NCBI RefSeq assembly: GCF_002154375.1 | Contig: NZ_MUND01000199.1 | Span: 1-40,390 of the forward strand | Direction: 5' to 3' | DNA: 40,390 nucleotides | DNA from: Streptomyces glaucescens | GTDB taxonomy: Bacteria > Actinomycetota > Actinomycetes > Streptomycetales > Streptomycetaceae | Shown here: piece by piece, positions 1 to 7,499 of the stretch | Numbering within the stretch: the stretch's first letter is position 1 | Layout of the letters: every line of letters starts with the position of its first letter | Made by a program: the position numbers and the translations under genes | Notes under the pieces: model-generated | Told to the model about the DNA's origin: nothing | The model's database searches: none | The model's input: the letters and a program-made list of their open reading frames with translations, nothing else

Positions 1-67
1 TGCCGTCCCACCAGCGCTCGGTGTGCGGGGCCGTGGGGTCGCGATACCAGCCGGGCGGCGGTGTCAT
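1..67 (-). CDS. DUF2510 domain protein, N-terminal fragment
   Basis: The reverse strand starts with ATG at 67 and reads MTPPPGWYRDPTAPHTERWW before running off the window edge. The P-P-G-W-Y-x-D-P...R-W-W-D-G pattern is the DUF2510 motif, a short tryptophan-rich module usually found at the N-terminus of actinobacterial membrane or secreted proteins. An in-frame ATG at 73 would add two residues. The start at 67 has slightly better spacing to a weak GGG upstream. The function of the full protein cannot be judged from 22 codons. Confidence 0.75.
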   Translation of the reverse strand, partial: MTPPPGWYRDPTAPHTERWWDG

Positions 68-96
68 GCTCATATCCCGGCACTGTAGGCGCAGTA

Positions 97-888
97 CTAC
101 AACGGCGTGACGTACGCCCCCGAGATCCCGCCGTCCACCAGGAAGTCGGTGGCGTTCACGAAGGACGAGTCGTCGCTGGCCAGGAAGGCGACCGCGGCGG
201 CGATCTCCTCGGCCTCGGCGAACCGGCCGAGCGGGATGTGCACCAGCCGGCGGGCGGCTCGCTCCGGGTCCTTGGCGAACAACTCCTGCAGGAGCGGGGT
301 GTTCACCGGGCCCGGACAGAGCGCGTTCACGCGGATGCCCTCCCGGGCGAACTGCACGCCCAGCTCCCGGGACATGGCCAGAACCCCGCCCTTGGAGGCG
401 GTGTAGGAGATCTGGGAGGTCGCCGCGCCCATCCGGGCGACGAAGGACGCGGTGTTGATGATGGAGCCCTTGCCCTGGCGCCGCATGTAGGGGATGGCGG
501 CCTTGCAGCACAGGTAGACGGAGGTGAGGTTGACCTCCTGGACCCGCTTCCAGGCGTCCAGGCCGGTCTCCAGGATGGAGTCGTCGTCGGGCGGGGAGAT
601 GCCGGCGTTGTTGAAGGCGACGTCGACGCTGCCGTAGGTGTCGTACGCCGTCCCGAACAGCGCCTCGACCTGCTCGGGGTCGGTGACGTCCACCTTGACG
701 AAGATGCCGCCGGTCTCCTCCGCGGCCGCCTTGCCGCGGGCCTCGTCGACGTCGCCGCAGACGACGTGCGCGCCCTCGGAGGCGAGGCGGCGGGCGGTGG
801 CGAGGCCGATGCCGCTGCCGGCTCCGGTGACGACGGCGGTACGGCCGACGAGCCGGCGGCAGACGATGTCAGAGCTCTGAGAGGTCAC
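97..888 (-). CDS. SDR family NAD(P)-dependent oxidoreductase
   Basis: This is a 263-aa classical short-chain dehydrogenase. Visible motifs are the Rossmann TGAGSGIG (residues 21-28), NNAG (93-96), a catalytic Ser near 148 and YTASK with Tyr162 and Lys166; the C-terminus (LVDGGISGAYVTPL) is typical of 3-oxoacyl-ACP-reductase-like members. It starts with GTG at 888, and this codon overlaps the stop of the upstream aldehyde dehydrogenase as GTGA, so the two are translationally coupled. As the third gene behind a GlnA4-like synthetase, it probably oxidises an alcohol or hydroxy group in the same amine-degradation route. The exact substrate is inference. Confidence 0.93.
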   Translation of the reverse strand: MTSQSSDIVCRRLVGRTAVVTGAGSGIGLATARRLASEGAHVVCGDVDEARGKAAAEETGGIFVKVDVTDPEQVEALFGTAYDTYGSVDVAFNNAGISPPDDDSILETGLDAWKRVQEVNLTSVYLCCKAAIPYMRRQGKGSIINTASFVARMGAATSQISYTASKGGVLAMSRELGVQFAREGIRVNALCPGPVNTPLLQELFAKDPERAARRLVHIPLGRFAEAEEIAAAVAFLASDDSSFVNATDFLVDGGISGAYVTPL

Positions 889-2285
889 TGTGCGAGGCCC
901 TCCGTGCTGGTGGGGACATTGCTGAGGAAGACGTTCTTGGTCTCGGTGAAGGCGGCCAGGGCGTCGGGGCCGAGTTCGCGGCCGATGCCGGACTGCTTGA
1001 AACCGCCGAACGGGGTCCAGTAGCGGACGCTGGAGTGCGAGTTGACGGACAGGTTGCCCGCCCGGACGGCCTGGGAGACGCGCAGGGCACGGCCCACGTC
1101 ACGGGTCCAGATGGAGCCGGAGAGGCCGTAGTCGGTGGCGTTGGCCAGTGCCACGGCCTCCGCCTCGTCGTCGAAGGGGAGGACGACGGCGACGGGGCCG
1201 AAGACCTCCTCGACGGCCACGCGCGCGTGCGGGTCGACGCCGGTGAGGACGGTGGGCGGGAACCAGAAGCCGGGGCCCTCGGGGGCCTTGCCGCGGATGC
1301 CCGGGGCGTCCGGGCCGACGTAGCCGCGCACCCGCTCCAGCTGGGCGCGGGAGATCAGCGGGCCCATGTCGGTGGTCTCGTCGGCCGGGTCGCCGACCGT
1401 GACCGCCTCGATCGCGGGGGCCAGCAGCTGAAGGAAGCGGTCGTACGCGGTGCGCTGGACGAGGATCCGGGTGCGGGCGCAGCAGTCCTGGCCGGAGTTG
1501 TCGAGGAAGGACATCGGGGCGGCGGCCGCGGCGGCCTCCAGGTCGGCGTCGGCGAAGACGATGTTGGGGCTCTTGCCGCCGAGTTCCAGGGTGACGCGCT
1601 TGAGGTGGGCGGAGCCCTTCGCCAGCACCTGCCTGCCCACGGCCGTCGATCCGGTGAAGACGATCTTCGCCACACCCGGGTGCTGGACCAGCGCGTCGCC
1701 CGCGATTGGCCCGTGGCCGGGCAGCACCTGGAAGAGGTGTTCCGGCAGACCGGCCTCCAGGGCGAGTTCGGCGAGCCGCAGCGCGGTGAGCGGGGTCGTC
1801 TCGGCGGGCTTGAGGATCACCGCGTTCCCGGCGGCGAGGGCGGGCGCGGTGCCCCAGGCGGCGATCGGCATCGGGAAGTTCCAGGGCGCGATCACCCCGA
1901 CCACGCCGAGCGGTTCGAGGATCGTCACGTCGAGGCCGCCGGGGACGGGGATCTGGCGGCCGGTGAGCCGCTCCACTCCACCGGCCGCGTAGTCCAGCAG
2001 ATCGCGGACGTTGCCGGCCTCCCAGCGGGCGTTGCCGATGACATGGCCGGCCTCCCGCACCTCCAGCCGGGCCAGTTCCTCCAGGTGCCCGTCCACGGTG
2101 ACGGCGAACCGGCGCAGCAGCCGGGCCCGGTCGCCCGGGGGCAGCGCGGCCCATGCCGACTGCGCCTTCGCGGCCCGTACGACGGCCCGGTCCACGTCCT
2201 CGGCGGTGGCGGCCGGGACGGTGGCGACGACCTCCTCGGTCGCGGGGTTGAGCACCTCAAGGGTGTGGGTCACGGGTTGCCTCAC
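885..2285 (-). CDS. NAD-dependent aldehyde dehydrogenase
   Basis: This 466-aa protein is a complete ALDH-superfamily enzyme that oxidises an aldehyde to the acid. Visible are PWNFP (134-138), FTGSTAVGR (210-218), the general base Glu234 in LELGGK and the nucleophile Cys268 in GQDCCA, then the FGPV and PFGGFKQSG regions near the C-terminus. The GTG start at 2285 overlaps the stop of the GlnA4-like gene as GTGA. An in-frame GTG at 2273 is an alternative start. Its position between a gamma-glutamyl-amine synthetase and an SDR enzyme suggests a gamma-glutamyl-aminoaldehyde substrate, like PuuC in the E. coli putrescine pathway, but that is inferred from context only. Confidence 0.94.
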   Translation of the reverse strand: MRQPVTHTLEVLNPATEEVVATVPAATAEDVDRAVVRAAKAQSAWAALPPGDRARLLRRFAVTVDGHLEELARLEVREAGHVIGNARWEAGNVRDLLDYAAGGVERLTGRQIPVPGGLDVTILEPLGVVGVIAPWNFPMPIAAWGTAPALAAGNAVILKPAETTPLTALRLAELALEAGLPEHLFQVLPGHGPIAGDALVQHPGVAKIVFTGSTAVGRQVLAKGSAHLKRVTLELGGKSPNIVFADADLEAAAAAAPMSFLDNSGQDCCARTRILVQRTAYDRFLQLLAPAIEAVTVGDPADETTDMGPLISRAQLERVRGYVGPDAPGIRGKAPEGPGFWFPPTVLTGVDPHARVAVEEVFGPVAVVLPFDDEAEAVALANATDYGLSGSIWTRDVGRALRVSQAVRAGNLSVNSHSSVRYWTPFGGFKQSGIGRELGPDALAAFTETKNVFLSNVPTSTEGLAQ

Positions 2286-3646
2286 ATCCGTTCGAAGGAG
2301 CGGCGCAGCTCCCAGTCGGTCACCGCGGCGTCGAAGGCGGCCAGTTCGACGCGCGCCATGTTGCGGTAGTGGTCGACCACGTCGTCACCGAACGCGGCCT
2401 TGGCGACGGGGCTGTTCTCCCACAGTTCGGCGGCTTCCCGAAGGGTGGTGGGGACCTGCTCGTACCCGGCGGTGTAGGCGTTGCCCGTACAGGCCTCGGG
2501 CAGTTCCAGTTCCCGTTCCACGCCGTCGAGGCCCGCCGCGACCATGGCGGCGACGGCGAGGTGCGGGTTGACGTCGCCGCCGGGGAGCCGGTTCTCGAAG
2601 CGCAGGGAGCGGCCGTGGCCGACGACGCGCAGCGCGCAGGTGCGGTTGTCGTGGCCCCAGGCGACGGCGGTCGGGGCGAAGGAGCCCGGCTGGAACCGCT
2701 TGTAGGAGTTGATGTGCGGGGCGTGGAGAAGGGTGAGGTCGCGCAGGGCGGCCAGCTGTCCGGCGAGGAAGTGCCGCATCAGCGGGGACATGCCGTGCGG
2801 GCCGTCCCCGGCGAAGGCGGGACGGCCGTCGGCGTCGGTCACCGACAGGTGGATGTGGCAGGAGTTGCCCTCGCGCTCGTTGTACTTCGCCATGAAGGTC
2901 AGGGACATGCCCTCCTGGGCGGCGATCTCCTTGGCGCCGGTCTTGTAGATCGCGTGCTGGTCGCAGGTGACCAGGGCCTCGTCGTAGCGGAAGGCGATCT
3001 CGTGCTGGCCCGGGTTGCACTCGCCCTTGGCGGACTCGACGGTCATCCCGGCGCCCGCCATCTCGTTGCGGATGCGGCGCAGCAGGGGCTCGATCCGGCC
3101 GGTGCCGAGCACCGAGTAGTCGATGTTGTACTGGTTGGCGGGGGTCAGACCCCGGTAGTTCGCGTCCCAGGCCTGTTCGTAGGTGTCCTTGAAGACGATG
3201 AACTCCAGCTCGGTGCCGACCTGGGCGGTCAGGCCCAGTGCGGCGAGCCGGTCCAGCTGGCGGCGCAGGATCTGCCGGGGCGCGGCGGTCACCGGGGAGC
3301 CGTCCGCCCAGGCGAGGTCGGCGACGACGAGGGCGGTGCCCGCGTTCCAGGGGAGGCGGCGCAGGGTGGCGAGGTCCGGGTGCATGGCGAAGTCGCCGTA
3401 GCCGCTGTCCCAGGAGGACATGGCGTAGCCGTCGACGGTGTTCATCTCGGCGTCGACGGCGAGCAGGTAGTTGCAGCCCTCGGTGCCGTGCCTCATCACC
3501 TCGTCGAGGAAGAAGCGCGCCGCGAACCGCTTGCCCTGGAGGCGTCCCTGCATGTCCGGGAAGGCCAGGACGACGGTGTCGATCTCACCGCCCGCGACGA
3601 GGGCGTGCAGCTCCTCGACACTGAGCGGAGGTGTGCGGTCTGCCAC
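2282..3646 (-). CDS. glnA4: Glutamine synthetase-like gamma-glutamyl-amine synthetase (GlnA4-like)
   Basis: This 454-aa glutamine-synthetase-fold protein carries the family signatures VDAEMNTVDG, the CHIHLS motif, NRTCALRVVG and FENRLPGGDVNPHLA. It is not the central GlnA: it leads a catabolic operon with an aldehyde dehydrogenase and an SDR, next to a GntR regulator and a gamma-glutamyl hydrolase. The same arrangement surrounds S. coelicolor GlnA4 (SCO1613), reported as a gamma-glutamylethanolamide synthetase. The reaction would be ATP-dependent ligation of glutamate to ethanolamine or a similar amine. GTG start at 3646 with a clear GAAGGAGG ribosome site 8 nt upstream. Orthology to GlnA4 is from memory; polyamine synthetase (GlnA2/A3-like) is the main alternative. 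Confidence 0.85.
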   Translation of the reverse strand: MADRTPPLSVEELHALVAGGEIDTVVLAFPDMQGRLQGKRFAARFFLDEVMRHGTEGCNYLLAVDAEMNTVDGYAMSSWDSGYGDFAMHPDLATLRRLPWNAGTALVVADLAWADGSPVTAAPRQILRRQLDRLAALGLTAQVGTELEFIVFKDTYEQAWDANYRGLTPANQYNIDYSVLGTGRIEPLLRRIRNEMAGAGMTVESAKGECNPGQHEIAFRYDEALVTCDQHAIYKTGAKEIAAQEGMSLTFMAKYNEREGNSCHIHLSVTDADGRPAFAGDGPHGMSPLMRHFLAGQLAALRDLTLLHAPHINSYKRFQPGSFAPTAVAWGHDNRTCALRVVGHGRSLRFENRLPGGDVNPHLAVAAMVAAGLDGVERELELPEACTGNAYTAGYEQVPTTLREAAELWENSPVAKAAFGDDVVDHYRNMARVELAAFDAAVTDWELRRSFERM

Positions 3647-3679
3647 GGGGAGGGCCTCCTTCGGTCAGCCGGGAGCCCT

Positions 3680-3701
3680 AAGGTATGAGGGAGAACCATT
3701 G
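3680..3701. promoter_or_regulatory. Candidate operator A (AAGGTATG-N8-CCATTG)
   Basis: This 22-bp element lies in the 77-bp divergent gap between glnA4 and the GntR gene. The same two blocks with the same 8-nt spacing occur at 4562-4583 before the amidotransferase gene. It overlaps a possible -10 (TAAGGT, 3679-3684) for the GntR gene. Best read as the binding site of the GntR regulator or as a shared promoter element. Confidence 0.5.
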
Positions 3702-3723
3702 ATTGGGAAGGGGGCACGGCCAC

Positions 3724-4482
3724 ATGCCACTGGATCCGGTGGACCCCGTCGAGACCCATGCCGTCCCGCAGGGCGAGGACCGGCTGGCCCCGGTGCTGCG
3801 CCCCGTGCGGGCGGGCAACGGCTTCGAGGAGGCGCTGGAGCAGATCCTCCAGGTGGTCCGGCTCGGCCTGGTGCCCGGCGGCGGGCGGCTGCCCGCCGAA
3901 CGGGAGCTGGCGGAGCGGCTCGGGATCAGCCGGGTGACGCTGCGCGAGGTGCTGAAGGTCCTCCAGGACCAGGGGCTGGTGGAGTCGCGGCGCGGCCGGT
4001 ACGGCGGAACGTTCGTGCGCGAGCGCGCGGACGCCGTCGGCGAGGACGAGCTGCGGCGCCGGGTCGCCGGGGTCGACCTGGAGGACGTCCTGCGCTTCCG
4101 GGAGGTGCTGGAGACCGGCGCTGCCGGGCTCTGCGCCGCGCACGGGCTGACGGACGCCCGGGCGGGCCGGTTGCGCGAGGCGCTGGCCGGCACCCGGGAC
4201 GCCCCGCTCGCCGACTACCGGCGCCGGGACACCCTGCTGCACCTCACCCTCGCCGAGCTGTCCGGCTCCCCCACCCTGACCGCGCAGTACGCGGCGGTCC
4301 GGGCCACCGTGAACGACCTGCTCGACTGCATCCCGCTGCTGGTGCGCAACCTGGAGCACTCCCAGCACCAGCACACCGCGCTGGTGGAGGCGGTGCTCGA
4401 CGGGGACGCGGACGGGGCGCGGGAGATCATGCGGGAGCACTGCGCGGGGACGGCGGCCCTGCTGCGCGGGTTCCTGGGGTGA
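3724..4482 (+). CDS. GntR/FadR-family transcriptional regulator
   Basis: This 252-aa protein has an N-terminal winged helix (about residues 32-100) with the GntR hallmark GGRLPAERELAERLGISRVT and a C-terminal helical FCD ligand domain (about 115-245, FREVLETGAAGL through HTALVEAVLDGD). FadR-subfamily members are usually metabolite-released repressors of the neighbouring catabolic genes. I chose ATG 3724, which has AAGGGGG about 9 nt upstream, over an in-frame TTG at 3703. It is divergent from glnA4 and runs into the amidotransferase gene in the same direction, so it is the obvious local regulator of the gamma-glutamyl-amine pathway. The ligand is unknown. Confidence 0.92.
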   Translation: MPLDPVDPVETHAVPQGEDRLAPVLRPVRAGNGFEEALEQILQVVRLGLVPGGGRLPAERELAERLGISRVTLREVLKVLQDQGLVESRRGRYGGTFVRERADAVGEDELRRRVAGVDLEDVLRFREVLETGAAGLCAAHGLTDARAGRLREALAGTRDAPLADYRRRDTLLHLTLAELSGSPTLTAQYAAVRATVNDLLDCIPLLVRNLEHSQHQHTALVEAVLDGDADGAREIMREHCAGTAALLRGFLG

Positions 4483-4533
4483 GCGGCCCTGCCGCCCGAC
4501 TTCCGGGGTGAGCGGATCGCCGCGGGGGTGAGC
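4476..4533 (+). repeat. Threefold GGGGTGAGC repeat over the GntR stop codon
   Basis: GGGGTGAGCGG occurs at 4476-4486 (its TGA is the gntR stop) and again at 4505-4515; a third copy at 4525-4533 keeps GGGGTGAGC. The first two copies are also preceded by TTCC, suggesting a small local duplication of the gene end. Confidence 0.6.
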
Positions 4534-4561
4534 CGCTTGCCTCGCGGCCCCCACCTCGGCA

Positions 4562-4583
4562 AAGGTATGCGCTGAGTCCATTG
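4562..4583. promoter_or_regulatory. Candidate operator B (AAGGTATG-N8-CCATTG)
   Basis: This is the second copy of the element at 3680-3701, ending 11 nt before the amidotransferase start. AAGGTATG and CCATTG are both conserved exactly with 8 nt between, while 7 of the 8 spacer bases differ. That pattern fits a two-part protein-binding site better than a recent duplication. Confidence 0.5.
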
Positions 4584-4594
4584 CGGGAGGTCGG

Positions 4595-5314
4595 ATGACG
4601 GACAGGCGGCCGCTGATCGGCGTCAGCACCTATCTGGAGCCCGGGGTGCGCTGGGGCGTGTGGGACCTGGAGGCGGCACTGCTGCCCGCCGGGTACCCGC
4701 GGCTGGTGCAGCGCGCGGGCGGGCTGGCCGCCCTGCTCCCGCCGGACGCGCCGGAGCACGCGGCGGCGGCCGTGGCGCGGCTGGACGGCCTGGTGATCGC
4801 GGGCGGCCCCGACGTGGACCCGGTCCGTTACGGCGCCGGGCGCGACCCCCGCACCGGGCCCCCGGCCCACGCCCGGGACGCCTGGGAACTCGCCCTGGTC
4901 CGGGCGGCACTGGCGGCCCGGCTGCCGCTGCTCGGCATCTGCCGGGGCATGCAGCTGCTGAACGTGGCCCTCGGCGGCACCCTCACCCAGCACATCGACG
5001 GCCACGCCGAGGTCGTCGGCGTCTTCGGCCGCCACCCGGTCAAGCCGGTCCCGGGCACGCGGTACGCCGCGCTCGTCCCCGAGGAGACCTCCGTGCCGAC
5101 GTACCACCACCAGGCCGTGGACCGCCTCGGCACCGGTCTGATCCCCTGCGCCCACGCCGCCGACGGCACCGTCGAGGCGATCGAGCTTCCCGGCGCGGGC
5201 ACCTGGACGCTGGGGGTCCAGTGGCATCCGGAGATGGGTGAGGACGTCCGCGTGATGCGGGCCCTGACCGAGGCCGCGGCGACAGCCCGGCCCACGTCCT
5301 CCCGCACCGCTTGA
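4595..5314 (+). CDS. Gamma-glutamyl-gamma-aminobutyrate hydrolase-like class I amidotransferase (peptidase C26)
   Basis: This 239-aa class-I glutamine-amidotransferase-fold hydrolase has the nucleophile Cys116 in LLGICRGMQLLN and the His211/Glu213 pair in QWHPE. The family (PuuD-like) cleaves gamma-glutamyl amides, releasing glutamate and the carried amine or acid. It has its own gap and motif B upstream, with GGGAGG 4 nt before ATG 4595. With the GlnA4-like synthetase, aldehyde dehydrogenase and SDR across the regulator it would complete a gamma-glutamylated catabolic route. It is also annotated in some genomes simply as glutamine amidotransferase. Confidence 0.9.
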   Translation: MTDRRPLIGVSTYLEPGVRWGVWDLEAALLPAGYPRLVQRAGGLAALLPPDAPEHAAAAVARLDGLVIAGGPDVDPVRYGAGRDPRTGPPAHARDAWELALVRAALAARLPLLGICRGMQLLNVALGGTLTQHIDGHAEVVGVFGRHPVKPVPGTRYAALVPEETSVPTYHHQAVDRLGTGLIPCAHAADGTVEAIELPGAGTWTLGVQWHPEMGEDVRVMRALTEAAATARPTSSRTA

Positions 5315-5356
5315 CGGGGGCCGGCCGGCGGCCCACTCCTGCGGGATCCCCGGTGG

Positions 5357-6304
5357 CTACCCCCGCGTCAGCGACAGCAGATCGCGGGCCGGTCCCGCCG
5401 GGCGGTGGCCGGTGCGCCAGACGGCTCGCAGGTCGCGGCGGAGGCTGACCCGGTCGACGGGGACGCTGACCAGGCGGCGGGTGGACAGCTCCTCGCGGAC
5501 GGACAGTTCGCTGAGCACCGCGGGGCCCGCGCCGGCGACGGCGGAGGCCTTCACGGCGGTGGTGGAGGAGAGTTCGATCAGGGGGCGGGCGAGCCCGCCG
5601 AGGGCGGCGTCGAGGACCTGGCGGGTGCCGGAGCCCTTCTCGCGCAGCACGAGCGGGGTCGAGGCGAGTTCCTCGGCCGGGAGGGGCTTCCGGCGGCGGG
5701 CCCAGGCGTGGCCGGGCGCGGTGACGACGATGAGCTGGTCGTGGGCGACGACCACCGAGTCCAGCCCGGCCGGCACCGTCAGCCCCTCCACGAAGCCCAG
5801 GTCGGCCTCGTCGGCGAGCAGCCGCTCGGCGACCGCCGTCGAGTTGCCCGCGAGCAGGGACACGGCCGTGTCGGGCCGCTGGGCGCGCAGGGCGAGCAGC
5901 CAGCCGGGCAGCAGGTACTCGGCGATGGTCATGCTGGCCGCCACCCGCAGTCGCGAGTCCCGCCGGTGCCGCAGCGCCTGCGCCCCGGCGTCGAAGGCCT
6001 CGGCCGCCTCGACGACCCGCCGGGCCCAGTCGGTCACCAGCGCTCCCGCGTCGGTGAGCCGGGAGCCGCGCGGCGAGCGGTCGACCAGGGCCACGCCCAG
6101 CTGGCGTTCCATGGAGCGGATCCGGCTGCTGGCCGCGGGCTGGGTGATGCCGACCTCGCGGGCCGCGGCGCCGAGGCTGCCCAGCCGGGCCACGGCCAGC
6201 AGCAGTTGCAGGGCACCCAGGTCGGGCACCCGGTGCGCCAGCGAGCCGGCCGGCACGGACTCCTCCGTTCCGTTCGGACCCCGGGTGTCACTCGTCCTGC
6301 TCAT
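5357..6304 (-). CDS. LysR-family transcriptional regulator
   Basis: This 315-aa LysR regulator has its winged helix at about residues 28-90 (ALQLLLAVARLGSLGAAARE, GITQPAASSRI) and a periplasmic-binding-protein-like effector domain after about 110. The hinge region around ASMTIAEYLLPGWL is reminiscent of CysL/CbbR-like members. The ATG at 6304 lies inside a palindrome of LysR type (6302-6318), so the gene is probably autoregulated. There is little ribosome-site signal upstream; a later in-frame GTG (residue 17) is an alternative. It is divergent from a TDT-family anion exporter, the likely target gene. Confidence 0.92.
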   Translation of the reverse strand: MSRTSDTRGPNGTEESVPAGSLAHRVPDLGALQLLLAVARLGSLGAAAREVGITQPAASSRIRSMERQLGVALVDRSPRGSRLTDAGALVTDWARRVVEAAEAFDAGAQALRHRRDSRLRVAASMTIAEYLLPGWLLALRAQRPDTAVSLLAGNSTAVAERLLADEADLGFVEGLTVPAGLDSVVVAHDQLIVVTAPGHAWARRRKPLPAEELASTPLVLREKGSGTRQVLDAALGGLARPLIELSSTTAVKASAVAGAGPAVLSELSVREELSTRRLVSVPVDRVSLRRDLRAVWRTGHRPAGPARDLLSLTRG

Positions 6305-6318
6305 AAAGCCAGTTTATG
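6302..6318. promoter_or_regulatory. LysR-type operator (CATAAA-GCCAG-TTTATG)
   Basis: This is a perfect inverted repeat with 6-bp arms and a 5-nt centre, containing the T-N11-A core typical of LysR binding sites. It lies in the AT-richest part of the lysR/TDT divergent gap and its left arm contains the lysR start codon. Confidence 0.6.
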
Positions 6319-6374
6319 CCCTCATAGAGACATCCTCCCTGGTGGGATCCGCCCTGGCGCGAGACGGTCAGGGC

Positions 6375-7499
6375 ATGATCACCGCAGTCCGCCACCTCGG
6401 CCCCAACTGGTACGCCTCCGTGATGGGGACCTCCGTCGTCGGCACGGCGGGCGCCGCGCTCCCGCTGCCCGTCCCGGGACTGCGCACCGCGTGCACCGCC
6501 GTCTGGGCCGCCGCCCTCGTCCTGCTGCTGACCCTGCTCGCCGCCCGCGCCCTGCACTGGATCCACCATCACGACCAGGCCCGCGCCCACCTCCTCGATC
6601 CGGCCACGGCCCCCTTCCACGGCTGTCTGGCCATGGCCCTGGTGTCGGTCGGCGGCGGCACCCTGACGCTCGGCCGGGACTGGCTCGGCGGCACGGCGGC
6701 GGTCACGCTCGGCGCCGGGCTGTTCACGGCCGGGACGGCGATCGGGCTGGCGGTCGCGGTCACGGTCCCGTATCTGATGGCGGTACGTCACCGGGTGCGG
6801 CCCGAACAGGCGACTCCCGTCTGGCTGCTGCCGCTGGTCGCCCCGATGGTGTCGGCCGCGGTCGGACCGCTCCTGGTGCCGCACCTGCCGCCCGGGCAGG
6901 CCCGGGAGACGCTGCTGTTCGCCTGTGTCGGGCTGTTCGGGCTCAGTCTGCTCGGCACCTCGCTGATGCTGCCGCTGGTCTTCGCCCGGCTGGTGACGGG
7001 CGGTCCGCTGCCGCTCGCGCTGACCCCGACCCTGTTCCTGGTGCTGGGCCCGCTCGGCCAGTCCACCACCGCGGTGGGCATGTTCGCGGACACCGCCCCG
7101 AGCGCCGTACCGCACGCGGCCGGCCCCGCCTTCACCCTGCCCGCCGTGCTGTACGGGGTGCCCGTGATGGGGTTCGCGCTGCTGTGGCTGGGCCTCGCCA
7201 CCGCGCATGTGGTGCGGGCCCGCCGGCAGGGCATGGGCTTCGCGCTGACCTGGTGGGCCTTCACCTTCCCGGTCGGCACCTGCGTCACGGGCGCGGAGTC
7301 CCTGGCCCGCCACACCGGCCTGGTCGCCTTCGACGGGCTCGCGGTGCTGCTGTACGGCGGGCTGGTCGCCGCCTGGGCCACGGCCGCCGTGCGGACGGCG
7401 GGCGGACTGCTCAGCGGACGGCTGCTCGCAGCGCCGCGCCCAGCACCCGTGGTGCTTCGGCCAGCGACGGCCCGTACCACGTCAGGTGCCGTCCGCTGA
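6375..7499 (+). CDS. TDT-family membrane transporter (SLAC1/TehA/sulfite-exporter type)
   Basis: This 374-aa protein consists of about ten hydrophobic helices. It starts with the family motif NWYASVMGTSV and has repeated G-rich helices such as FHGCLAMALVSVGGG. The TDT/SLAC1 family includes tellurite-resistance TehA, the malate carrier Mae1 and the sulfite exporter Ssu1. The reading frame is open far upstream; ATG 6375 is the best start, and GTG 6342 in frame would add 11 residues. It is divergent from a LysR regulator. The last 89 bp overlap the convergent metal-receptor gene. The substrate is not determinable; an organic acid or sulfite are the usual guesses. Confidence 0.85.
   Translation: MITAVRHLGPNWYASVMGTSVVGTAGAALPLPVPGLRTACTAVWAAALVLLLTLLAARALHWIHHHDQARAHLLDPATAPFHGCLAMALVSVGGGTLTLGRDWLGGTAAVTLGAGLFTAGTAIGLAVAVTVPYLMAVRHRVRPEQATPVWLLPLVAPMVSAAVGPLLVPHLPPGQARETLLFACVGLFGLSLLGTSLMLPLVFARLVTGGPLPLALTPTLFLVLGPLGQSTTAVGMFADTAPSAVPHAAGPAFTLPAVLYGVPVMGFALLWLGLATAHVVRARRQGMGFALTWWAFTFPVGTCVTGAESLARHTGLVAFDGLAVLLYGGLVAAWATAAVRTAGGLLSGRLLAAPRPAPVVLRPATARTTSGAVR

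Noticed and set aside
5318..5334. GGGCC-N7-GGCCC hairpin between the amidotransferase and lysR genes
   Set aside because: Only five base pairs, no T-tract; too weak to call a terminator.
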